A stretch of 5,101 nt of DNA from Acidimicrobiales bacterium (GCA_023261915.1 JALRFT010000115.1:1-5101), one strand, 5' to 3'; shown: positions 1 to 5,101, numbered from the stretch's first letter. Made by a program: numbers and translations. The notes: generated from the sequence alone by a model not told the origin.

Positions 1-26
1 TAGGGGCATTCCCGACGGCGCCCAAG

Positions 27-41
27 TGCCCGGGCCGGGCA
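27..41. repeat. G/C-rich dyad upstream of lnt
   Basis: TGCCCGG and CCGGGCA form a perfect 7-bp inverted repeat around a single G. As RNA it could fold as a 5-bp stem (TGCCC/GGGCA) with a 5-nt loop, ending 13 bases before the lnt start codon. There is no T-run after it, so it is not a convincing intrinsic terminator. It could be a small operator or a 5' leader hairpin, but short G/C palindromes are expected by chance in DNA of this composition. Confidence 0.3.
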
Positions 42-54
42 TGATGGGCGGACC

Positions 55-1584
55 GTGTCCACCTCGACCCCACCCCCACCCGCCGACGTGACCGCCGTTG
101 CCCGGCGCGCCCGGACTGGTCGCGGGGCACGCACCGCAGCGTTGTGCCTCCTCGCCGGCGGATGCATCGCGCTCTCGGTGCCACCGGCGGGGTTCTGGCC
201 GCTCGGCATCGTGGGCATCGTCATCTGGGACCGGTTGCTCAACGACGTGAGCTGGGCCCGACGGGCCCGACGATCGTGGCTGGTGGCCGTGGTGTGGCTG
301 GCACCGATGACCGTATGGATGTGGGACCTCACCGCCCCCGGCTATGTGATCGCCGCCGCACTGTTCGCCGGCTACTTCGCTCTCGCCGGCGCCGTCGTGC
401 CACCCCACGCGCCAGCGCGCTGGATCGCCCTGCCTGGAGCCATCGCCCTCGCCGAAGCGGCGCGCTGGTCGTTCCCGTGGGAGGGCGTGCCCCTGGCCAC
501 CCTCGCCATGGGTCAGGCCGACTCGCCGTTGGCCCAACCGGCCCGACTCGGCGGAGCTCTCGTGGTGTCAGGCCTCGTCGTGGTGTGTGGTGTGGCCGTC
601 GCGGCGGCGCTCTCACGCCGCTGGGTGTGGAGTGCGGGAGCCGTCGGTGTCGTCGTCGTGACGTTGCTGGTGGCGGCGGTAGCCCCCTCGGGAACGCCGG
701 TGGGTACCCTCGAGGTGGCGGCCGTCCAAGGTGGCGGAGCACAGCGCACCCGGGCGGTCACGAGTGACCCCACGCTCGTGTTCGCCCGACACCTTGAGGC
801 CTCGGCAGGCATCACGACGCCGGTGGACCTAGTCCTGTGGCCCGAGAACGTCGTGGCCATCGACGGGTTGCTGCCGGGCAGTCCCGAAGACGAGGCGCTC
901 GCCGATCTGGCCCGGGAACTCGACGCCCCACTCGTCGTGGGGGTGACCGAGGTCGTCAGTGACACCGAGTTCCTCAACGCGTCGGTGGTGTACCTGCCCG
1001 ACGGCAGCCAGGGTGAGCGCTACGACAAGGTGCTGCGGGTCCCCTTCGGTGAGTGGGTCCCGTTCCGGTCGATCATCGAACGTCTCGCCCCGGCGGCGGG
1101 TCTGCCCCGCCGTGACGCCCGGGCCGGCACCACTCCCGCCGTGCTGGCAACCCCGGCAGGTCCCGTGGGGGTCGCCATCTCGTGGGAGGTGTTCTTCACC
1201 GGGCGGGCGCGTGAGGGCATCGCCCGCGGCGGCGAGGTGCTGTTGAACCCCACGAATGGTTCGTCCTACTGGCTGACCCAGGTGCAGAGCCAGCAGGTCG
1301 CCTCGTCGCAACTGCGCGCCATCGAAACCGGTCGGTGGGTGGTTCAGGCCGCGCCCACCGGATTCTCCGCCATCGTCACCCCCACAGGGGAGGTGGTCGA
1401 ACGCACCGACATCGGCGAGCAGCGCGTGCTGCAACAGACCGTCGAGCGTCGACAGGGCGACACCATCGCCACGACCCTCGGGGTGGGTCCGGTGCTCGCC
1501 GTGTCCCTCGTGCTCATTGGGGTGGGCTGGTGGTGGCAGCGTCGCCGCACACCGGCGCCGACACCACGAGTCACCGCTTCTTGA
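55..1584 (+). CDS. lnt: Apolipoprotein N-acyltransferase (Lnt), with Ser in place of the catalytic Cys
   Basis: This 509-residue membrane protein belongs to the family that N-acylates the lipid-modified N-terminal cysteine of lipoproteins, the last step of maturation after Lgt and LspA. Length matches the family. Hydrophobic segments lie near residues 27-43, 47-60, 74-90, 97-115, 122-136, 167-187 and 192-211, then a nitrilase-like domain (about 219-470) and a last membrane helix (477-494) followed by a basic tail. Active-site landmarks are visible: WPEN with E264, RYDKVLRVPFGEWVPF with K325 and E333, and AISWEVFF with E378. In E. coli Lnt the last motif carries nucleophile C387; here the aligned residue is S376 (codon TCG, 1180-1182), and the adjacent Tyr is W377. 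Activity is therefore uncertain, although the rest of the site is intact. The GTG start at 55 is the only usual start codon after the in-frame TAG at 1-3; the ATGs at 41 and 44 are out of frame. Its ribosome binding site is weak (GGGCGG). It converges on dtd. Confidence 0.9.
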   Translation: MSTSTPPPPADVTAVARRARTGRGARTAALCLLAGGCIALSVPPAGFWPLGIVGIVIWDRLLNDVSWARRARRSWLVAVVWLAPMTVWMWDLTAPGYVIAAALFAGYFALAGAVVPPHAPARWIALPGAIALAEAARWSFPWEGVPLATLAMGQADSPLAQPARLGGALVVSGLVVVCGVAVAAALSRRWVWSAGAVGVVVVTLLVAAVAPSGTPVGTLEVAAVQGGGAQRTRAVTSDPTLVFARHLEASAGITTPVDLVLWPENVVAIDGLLPGSPEDEALADLARELDAPLVVGVTEVVSDTEFLNASVVYLPDGSQGERYDKVLRVPFGEWVPFRSIIERLAPAAGLPRRDARAGTTPAVLATPAGPVGVAISWEVFFTGRAREGIARGGEVLLNPTNGSSYWLTQVQSQQVASSQLRAIETGRWVVQAAPTGFSAIVTPTGEVVERTDIGEQRVLQQTVERRQGDTIATTLGVGPVLAVSLVLIGVGWWWQRRRTPAPTPRVTAS

Positions 1585-1602
1585 TGACCGGTTCGGTTGT
1601 CA
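1582..1602. other. Imperfect hairpin between convergent lnt and dtd stop codons
   Basis: TGATGACCG, loop GTT, CGGTTGTCA can pair over 9 bp, with two adjacent G-T wobbles. The structure begins exactly at the lnt stop codon and ends exactly at the dtd stop codon on the other strand. It could slow or end transcription from both sides, but neither strand has the T-run needed for a classical intrinsic terminator, so the terminator reading is weak. Confidence 0.3.
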
Positions 1603-2037
1603 CACCTCGACGATCAAGGTGACCGGGCCGTCATTGACGAGCTGAACCACCATGTCGGCACCGAACACGCCGGTGGCCACGATGGCACCGAGTCGGCGGA
1701 GTTCGTCAACGACGATGTCAACCAACGGTTCGGCGACGGCGGACGGGGCGGCGTCGCGCCATGAGGGACGACGGCCTTTCGACGTGTCCCCGTAGAGGGT
1801 GAACTGGCTGACGACGAGGACCTCACCGCCGGCGTCGGCCACCGACACGTTCATCACGCCGTCACCATCAGCCATGATCCGCAGCCCCCAGATCCGATCG
1901 GCGAGGCGGCGCGCGGTGACCTCGGTGTCGGCATGGGTTGCGCCGACAAGGCAGACCACTCCGGTTCCGATGTCCCCGACGGCCACGCCGTCCACCTCCA
2001 CCGAGGCGGACCGAACCCGCTGAACGACTGCTCTCAC
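1600..2037 (-). CDS. dtd: D-aminoacyl-tRNA deacylase (DTD)
   Basis: This 145-residue cytoplasmic enzyme hydrolyses D-amino acids wrongly attached to tRNA (family knowledge: also glycine mischarged on tRNA-Ala), protecting translation. Length is exactly that of the bacterial family. The N-terminus MRAVVQRVRSASVEVDG is typical. The active-site strand SQFTLYGDTSKGRRPSW spans residues 77-93, with T80 matching the E. coli active-site threonine. NDGPVT at 135-140 holds the Gly-cisPro motif (G137-P138) that excludes L-amino acids by chirality. No key residue is missing. The start is GTG at 2037, with a GGGGAG ribosome binding site 9 nt upstream; the family-typical N-terminus begins exactly here. It faces lnt tail to tail, with 15 bp between the stop codons, and is divergent from the glycosyltransferase operon, so the 232-bp region to its right must hold its promoter unless it is read from further away. 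Confidence 0.97.
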   Translation of the reverse strand: MRAVVQRVRSASVEVDGVAVGDIGTGVVCLVGATHADTEVTARRLADRIWGLRIMADGDGVMNVSVADAGGEVLVVSQFTLYGDTSKGRRPSWRDAAPSAVAEPLVDIVVDELRRLGAIVATGVFGADMVVQLVNDGPVTLIVEV

Positions 2038-2046
2038 TGCTCATCA

Positions 2047-2052
2047 CTCCCC
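2047..2052 (-). promoter_or_regulatory. Ribosome binding site of dtd
   Basis: GGGGAG on the minus strand lies 9 nt before the GTG start of dtd. It supports this start over the overlapping out-of-frame ATG a few bases upstream (plus-strand 2042-2044), which opens a frame with no recognisable protein. Confidence 0.6.
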
Positions 2053-2105
2053 ACGACCGAAGTCTGCTGCGTGGCCGATCTGGGGGCCGACCGAGGCAGA
2101 CTGAG

Positions 2106-2121
2106 AGTGACAAATGTCACT
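2106..2121. promoter_or_regulatory. Perfect 16-bp dyad, candidate operator 1
   Basis: AGTGACA-AA-TGTCACT is a perfect 7-bp inverted repeat with a 2-bp spacer, in the divergent region between dtd and the glycosyltransferase operon. Its size and symmetry are typical of a site bound by a dimeric helix-turn-helix repressor such as TetR, GntR or MarR types. It is one of the few A/T-containing stretches in the region. I cannot assign a known regulator. The minus-strand TAAAGT (2124-2119) overlapping it is a possible but weak -10 box for dtd. Confidence 0.5.
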
Positions 2122-2136
2122 TTAGAGCCACGGCAT

Positions 2137-2152
2137 TTGACCACCCGGTCAA
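2137..2152. promoter_or_regulatory. Perfect 16-bp dyad, candidate operator 2
   Basis: TTGACC-N4-GGTCAA is a second perfect inverted repeat, its centre 31 bp from that of the dyad at 2106-2121. Both contain TGAC/GTCA half-sites, but with different inner spacing (4 bp in the first, 6 bp here). The left arm also reads as a near-consensus -35 box (TTGACC), so a protein bound here would probably overlap the promoter of the rightward operon. The binding factor is unknown. Confidence 0.5.
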
Positions 2153-2165
2153 GGAATCGGAGACT
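2137..2165 (+). promoter_or_regulatory. Possible promoter of the glycosyltransferase operon
   Basis: TTGACC at 2137-2142 matches five of six bases of the sigma-70-type -35 consensus. With a 17-bp spacer the -10 position is GAGACT (2160-2165), which keeps the A at position 2 and the T at position 6 but is otherwise poor. Transcription from here would give a leader of about 100 nt. The call rests mainly on the -35 hexamer and on the lack of better candidates between dtd and the operon. Confidence 0.3.
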
Positions 2166-2170
2166 TAGGG

Positions 2171-2240
2171 GCCCCGCATCCCCCCGCCCGACCGCCAGAC
2201 CCCGCCCGACGGACCCACCCACGCCAACCCGGCAACACCG
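2171..2240 (+). other. C-rich, T-poor leader stretch, possible Rho-loading region
   Basis: By hand count these 70 bases hold 42 C, 14 G, 13 A and a single T. A C-rich, G-poor, unstructured RNA is the usual character of a Rho utilisation site. If transcribed as the leader of the glycosyltransferase operon, it could allow conditional early termination. No open reading frame with a recognisable product lies within it. Composition alone does not prove Rho action. Confidence 0.3.
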
Positions 2241-2253
2241 AGGGGTCCCTCGG
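2238..2253 (+). promoter_or_regulatory. G/C-rich hairpin just before the glycosyltransferase RBS
   Basis: CCGAGGG-GT-CCCTCGG is a perfect inverted repeat. In RNA it can form a 6-bp stem (CCGAGG/CCTCGG) with a 4-nt loop. It ends 5 bases before the AAGGA ribosome binding site and 16 bases before the GTG start, close enough to influence translation initiation or mRNA stability. No T-run follows, so it is not an intrinsic terminator. Confidence 0.45.
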
Positions 2254-2258
2254 CCGAC

Positions 2259-2263
2259 AAGGA
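2259..2263 (+). promoter_or_regulatory. Ribosome binding site of the glycosyltransferase
   Basis: AAGGA lies 6 nt before the GTG at 2270 and decides this start. The next in-frame start-like codons lie inside or beyond the conserved N-terminal strand of the enzyme. Confidence 0.65.
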
Positions 2264-2269
2264 CACCAC

Positions 2270-3613
2270 GTGACCGCCGCCCACGACGACCGACCGCTCA
2301 GCATCGCCTTCCTCGCCTACCGCGGGAAGCCGCACGTCGGCGGACAGGGGGTCTACACCCGTCACCTCACCAAGGCCCTCACCGACCTGGGTCACCACGT
2401 CGAGGTCCTCGGCGGTCAACCGTTCCCCGTGCTCGACGACCGAGTCCCCCTCGTCGAGCTGCCCAGCCTCGACATCTACAACGAGTACTTCCCCATGCGG
2501 ATGCCGGGGTTCTGGGAGCTCAAGGACTGGACCGACTGGGCCGAGGTGCTGGCGTTCGCCTCCGGCACGTTCCCCGAACCACTCGCCTTCTCGCTGCGGG
2601 CGTGGAAGCACCTCCACCCGCGCATCAACGATTTCGACATCGTGCAGGACAACCAGTGCCTCGGGTACGGCCTGCTGCTCATCGAGCGCGACGGCCTGCC
2701 GGTACTGCCCACCATCCACCACCCCATCACCGTCGATCGACGCCTCGAGATGGAACATGCCGAGACCACGTGGCAACGGTTCTCCAAGGCGCGGTGGTAC
2801 GGGTTCACCAAGATGCAGACCCGCGTGGCCCGACGCTTCAACCGGATCCTCACCGTGTCGCAGAACTCCGCCGCCGACATCAGCACCGACCACCGGGTCC
2901 CGGCGTCGCACCTCAACGTCGTGCCGGTGGGCGTCGACCAGGACATTTTCCGCCCCCTGCCTGACGTTCAGCGGGTCCCGGGCCGTCTGATCACCACGGC
3001 GTCAGCCGATGTGACCATGAAGGGCCTGCGGTACCTGCTCGAAGCAGTGGCCAAGCTCCGTACCGAGCGGCACATCGAACTCGTGGTCATCGGCAAGCCC
3101 AAGCCCGGTGGGCCCTCGGCGCGCACCATTGATGAGCTCGGCTTGTCCGACGCCATCACCTTCGTGTCCGGTGTGCCCGAACAGCGCATCATCGAGCTGT
3201 ACAGCGAGGCCGAACTCGCCGTCGTGCCGTCGCTGTACGAAGGGTTCTCCCTGCCGGCGATCGAAGCCATGTCGTGCGGCGTGCCGCTTGTGGCCACCAC
3301 CGGTGGAGCCCTGCCCGAGGTCGTCGGCGCCGACAACGAAACGGCGCTGACGGTGCCGCCCGGCAACAGTGAGGCCCTCGCCGCCCGCATCCGCACCGCG
3401 CTCGATGACGCCGAACTGCGGGCCCGCATCGGTGCCGCCGGACGCCAACGGGTGCTCGAACGCTGGACGTGGCGACACACGGCGGACGGCACCGTGGAGC
3501 AGTACCGGGCGCGTCTCGCTGAGACGGCCGCCGTGCAGCAGCGTCGTCCCGGTGGTGCCGGGGCTGCACCCCGGTTCAACGTCACCGAGCGCACCACGGA
3601 ACGGACGGCCTGA
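2270..3613 (+). CDS. Family 4 (GT-B fold) glycosyltransferase
   Basis: This 447-residue protein has the two-domain layout of retaining GT4 enzymes, which move a sugar from a nucleotide-sugar donor to an acceptor. The N-terminal acceptor domain opens with SIAFLAYRGKPHVGGQGVY (11-29), including the glycine-rich loop GGQG (24-27). HHPITVDRR (150-158) and TVSQNSAADI (196-205) are typical landmarks before the linker VPVGVDQDIFRP. The donor-binding domain has SADVTMKGL (around K251) and the EX7E signature EGFSLPAIE with E324 and E332, followed by GVPLVATTGGALPEVV. There is no signal peptide or membrane helix; it is probably cytosolic, perhaps membrane-associated. The last 25 or so residues are Gly/Arg/Thr-rich and look disordered. 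It starts at GTG 2270 behind AAGGA. Its stop codon is 1 bp before the methyltransferase ATG, so the two are translationally coupled. The family is secure, but donor and acceptor cannot be read from sequence. A lipid or isoprenoid-linked acceptor is only suggested by the neighbours. Confidence 0.93.
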   Translation: MTAAHDDRPLSIAFLAYRGKPHVGGQGVYTRHLTKALTDLGHHVEVLGGQPFPVLDDRVPLVELPSLDIYNEYFPMRMPGFWELKDWTDWAEVLAFASGTFPEPLAFSLRAWKHLHPRINDFDIVQDNQCLGYGLLLIERDGLPVLPTIHHPITVDRRLEMEHAETTWQRFSKARWYGFTKMQTRVARRFNRILTVSQNSAADISTDHRVPASHLNVVPVGVDQDIFRPLPDVQRVPGRLITTASADVTMKGLRYLLEAVAKLRTERHIELVVIGKPKPGGPSARTIDELGLSDAITFVSGVPEQRIIELYSEAELAVVPSLYEGFSLPAIEAMSCGVPLVATTGGALPEVVGADNETALTVPPGNSEALAARIRTALDDAELRARIGAAGRQRVLERWTWRHTADGTVEQYRARLAETAAVQQRRPGGAGAAPRFNVTERTTERTA

Positions 3614-3614
3614 A

Positions 3615-4382
3615 ATGTTGACCGTCGACTACGAAACCCTCGGGCTCCGACCCGGTGACCTGGTCCTCGACCTCGGGTGCGGTTTTGGCCGTCACGCCTT
3701 TGAAGCCATGCGACGCGGCGCCGACGTGGTCGCCTGCGACATGGCCCACAACGAACTCGTGCAGGTGCGTTCGATGTTCGGAGCCCTCCACGAGAGTGGC
3801 GACCTCGCTCCCGGAAGCCTCGGGGCCACCGCCCAGGGCGACGCCACCCGCCTGCCTTTCGCCGACGACACGTTCGACCGCATCATCGCCTCCGAGGTCA
3901 TGGAACACATCCCTGACGACGCCACTGCCCTCGAAGAGCTGACCCGGGTGCTGCGGCCCGGTGGCACCATGGCCATCACCGTCCCAGCCTGGCTGCCCGA
4001 GAAGGTCTGCTGGGCCCTGTCCGACGCCTACCACGCCCCCATCGCCGAGGGCGGCCACGTGCGGATCTACACCGAAGAGCACCTGCGCAACATGATGCGC
4101 GCCGCCGGTCTCCAACCGGGGGCGACCACCTACGCCCACGCCCTCCACTCGCCCTACTGGTGGCTGCGCTGTGCGGTCGGTCCGACCAACGACGACCACC
4201 CGCTCGTGAAGGCCTACCACCGGCTCCTCGTGTGGGACATCGAGAAGGCCCCGGCCGTGACCCGGGTGGCCGAGCGGATCCTGTCGCCACTGATCGGCAA
4301 GAGCGTGGTGCTCTACGCCCACAAACCCCCGCACGCCAAGGCGGCGACGCCCGTGATGACGGAGGTCGCCAGTGTCCGCTGA
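3615..4382 (+). CDS. Class I SAM-dependent methyltransferase
   Basis: This 255-residue Rossmann-fold enzyme of the Methyltransf_11 type transfers a methyl group from S-adenosylmethionine to a small-molecule acceptor. Motif I is VLDLGCGFG (17-25). The acidic residue at the end of strand 2 is D42 (VVACDMA). GDATRLPFADDTFDRI (75-90) is the usual motif II region, followed by SEVMEHIPDD (93-102), LRPGGTMAITVP (113-124) and the EEHLRNMMRAAGL helix. The frame is open upstream to 3369, but that part only overlaps the glycosyltransferase in another frame. ATG 3615 sits 1 bp after the TGA at 3611-3613, leaves a normal short lead of 16 residues before motif I, and is clearly the start. No good ribosome binding site precedes it, so translation probably depends on ribosomes finishing the glycosyltransferase. 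Its last 11 bp overlap the next gene. The acceptor is unknown; the motifs resemble ubiquinone/menaquinone- and glycolipid-type methyltransferases, which does not settle the substrate. Confidence 0.9.
   Translation: MLTVDYETLGLRPGDLVLDLGCGFGRHAFEAMRRGADVVACDMAHNELVQVRSMFGALHESGDLAPGSLGATAQGDATRLPFADDTFDRIIASEVMEHIPDDATALEELTRVLRPGGTMAITVPAWLPEKVCWALSDAYHAPIAEGGHVRIYTEEHLRNMMRAAGLQPGATTYAHALHSPYWWLRCAVGPTNDDHPLVKAYHRLLVWDIEKAPAVTRVAERILSPLIGKSVVLYAHKPPHAKAATPVMTEVASVR
4361..4365 (+). promoter_or_regulatory. Ribosome binding site of the toroid-fold gene, inside the methyltransferase
   Basis: GGAGG, 6 nt before the GTG at 4372, is the strongest Shine-Dalgarno sequence in the window. It lies within the last codons of the methyltransferase and fixes the start of the next gene. 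Confidence 0.7.
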
Positions 4383-5101
4383 GTCGATCCCGGTGCCCGA
4401 AGTCGAAGGCATCCTCAGTGCCGCCGAGGTGCGCGCCACCGTGGACGCCATTGCCGACTGGCAGTTGCCCAACGGCATGGTCCCGTGGTTCCCCGGCGGT
4501 CACGCCGACCCGTGGAACCACGTGGAGGCCGCCATGGCCCTCGCCGTCGGCGGTCGCCGGGCCGAGGCGGAACGGGCGTACGACTGGCTCGTGTCGATGC
4601 AGCGCCCCGACGGGTCGTGGCATCAGTACTACCTCGCCGACAGCATCGAACAAGACAAGCTCGACGCCAACACCATTGCCTACGTCGCCGCGGGGGTGTG
4701 GCACCACTGGCTGATGTTCTCCGATCGCGGCTTCGCCGAGACGATGTGGCCGGTGGTCGAGGCGGCCATCGACTTCGTCCTCGATCTCCAGACGCCTCGG
4801 GGCGAGATCATCTGGGCCCGTCACGCCGACGGCACCCCGTGGTCGTTCGCCCTGCTCACCGGCAGCTCGTCGATGTGTCACAGCCTGCGTTGCGCCGTGG
4901 CGCTCGCCGACCTGTTGGGTCACGAACGACCCGACTGGGAACTGTCGGCCGCCCGACTGTCCGACGTGGTGGCTGCCCACTGTGCTGGGGACATGCCCGA
5001 CGCCTTCGCCCCCAAGCACCGCTGGGCCATGGACTGGTACTACCCAGTGATGGCCGGTGTGCTCCGTGACGACGAGGCCCGACGGCGACTCGACGACGGT
5101 G
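4372..5101 (+). CDS. Squalene-cyclase/prenyltransferase-like alpha/alpha toroid protein (3'-partial)
   Basis: An open frame of 243 full codons starts at GTG 4372 (MSAESIPVPEVEGILS) and leaves the window without a stop. It overlaps the methyltransferase by 11 bp and has a strong GGAGG site. The protein carries three spaced QW-like elements: WQLPNGMVPW (30-39, degenerate), MQRPDGSW (76-83, a full QxxxGxW) and LQTPRGEIIW (139-148, degenerate). They alternate with helical stretches such as HVEAAMALAVGG and DANTIAYVAAGVW (98-110). This pattern is that of the alpha/alpha barrel found in squalene-hopene cyclases and protein prenyltransferase beta subunits. From memory, similar actinobacterial proteins are automatically named prenyltransferase. 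I see no DxDD cyclase motif in the visible part, and the whole chain may be much shorter than a true cyclase, so the function is unproven. It could instead be a glycan-acting enzyme with an (alpha/alpha)6 fold. Later landmarks include TGSSSMCHSLRCAVAL and MDWYYPVMAGVL. No signal peptide is seen. Confidence 0.85.
   Translation, partial: MSAESIPVPEVEGILSAAEVRATVDAIADWQLPNGMVPWFPGGHADPWNHVEAAMALAVGGRRAEAERAYDWLVSMQRPDGSWHQYYLADSIEQDKLDANTIAYVAAGVWHHWLMFSDRGFAETMWPVVEAAIDFVLDLQTPRGEIIWARHADGTPWSFALLTGSSSMCHSLRCAVALADLLGHERPDWELSAARLSDVVAAHCAGDMPDAFAPKHRWAMDWYYPVMAGVLRDDEARRRLDDG

Noticed and set aside
1..54. Possible end of an upstream gene (the window begins with TAG)
   Set aside because: With no sequence to the left, a stop codon in the first three bases cannot be tied to any gene.
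254..271. Tandem GGGCCCGAC direct repeat in lnt
   Set aside because: It simply encodes the ARRARR basic loop between membrane helices; two copies are not evidence of a functional repeat.
756..769. GGTCAC-GA-GTGACC dyad inside lnt, reminiscent of the intergenic TGAC/GTCA half-sites
   Set aside because: It lies in the middle of a coding region, the half-sites are in the reverse arrangement, and a 6-bp dyad is easily produced by chance.
2168..2175. GGGGCCCC palindrome in the operon leader
   Set aside because: Too short and too composition-driven to call a site.
2165..2911. Long open frame on the minus strand opposite the glycosyltransferase
   Set aside because: It is the complement of a clear GT4 gene and its C-rich leader, has no recognisable motif, and reflects the codon-position bias of high-GC DNA.
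1933..2964. Plus-strand open frame across dtd, the intergenic region and the glycosyltransferase
   Set aside because: Its product is Pro/Arg-rich, motif-free, and conflicts with two well-supported genes.
3369..3614. Upstream extension of the methyltransferase frame
   Set aside because: It lies entirely within the glycosyltransferase C-terminal half in another frame and encodes Pro/Ser/Arg-rich sequence unlike a methyltransferase; ATG 3615 fits much better.
3582..4478. Long minus-strand open frame (about 298 codons) opposite the methyltransferase
   Set aside because: Its Gly/Val/His-rich, motif-free product is a shadow of the methyltransferase, whose SAM motifs are unambiguous.
3976..5019. 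Long minus-strand open frame (about 347 codons) over the methyltransferase end and the toroid gene
   Set aside because: The plus-strand frame has QW repeats, a ribosome binding site and operon continuity; the minus-strand product is low-complexity Gly/Arg sequence with no family features.
4160..5069. Two plus-strand open frames (4160-4714 and 4485-5069) overlapping the toroid gene
   Set aside because: Both give Arg/Pro-rich shadow products; the frame from 4372 is the one with conserved motifs and a start signal.

Overview
This high-GC window (roughly two-thirds G+C by eye, with G/C-rich third codon positions) looks like an actinobacterial chromosome. An Lnt-type lipoprotein N-acyltransferase in a high-GC genome, together with the style of the other proteins, makes me favour the Acidimicrobiia or a related actinobacterial lineage. 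That placement is inference: there is no rRNA or other marker gene here.

Layout. Positions 1-54 are a short upstream stretch with one G/C-rich dyad. A complete apolipoprotein N-acyltransferase gene (lnt, 55-1584, + strand) follows. It converges, with only 15 bp between the stop codons, on a complete D-aminoacyl-tRNA deacylase gene (dtd, 1600-2037, - strand). A 232-bp divergent intergenic region (2038-2269) then separates dtd from a second, rightward gene group. That group is a GT4 glycosyltransferase (2270-3613), a class I SAM-dependent methyltransferase (3615-4382), and a protein with QW-like repeats of the squalene-cyclase/prenyltransferase type (alpha/alpha toroid) that starts at 4372 and runs off the right edge. 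These three are 1 bp apart and 11 bp overlapping respectively, so they are almost certainly one operon.

How the genes work together. lnt and dtd are housekeeping genes (lipoprotein maturation and translation quality control) that are merely neighbours. The downstream trio looks like a small biosynthetic cassette for a glycosylated, methylated molecule, possibly a glycolipid or isoprenoid glycoside. The substrate cannot be read from the sequence.

Most notable points. (1) The Lnt protein keeps the catalytic Glu and Lys and the supporting Glu residues, but has serine (S376) where the family's nucleophilic cysteine should be. (2) The dtd/glycosyltransferase intergenic region holds three perfect 16-bp inverted repeats. 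Two have centres 31 bp apart and share TGAC/GTCA half-sites; the third is a G/C-rich hairpin just upstream of the glycosyltransferase ribosome binding site, after a strikingly C-rich, T-poor leader. (3) The toroid-fold protein in a glycosyltransferase-methyltransferase operon has no obvious assigned function. I saw no mobile element, CRISPR array, tRNA or rRNA gene.
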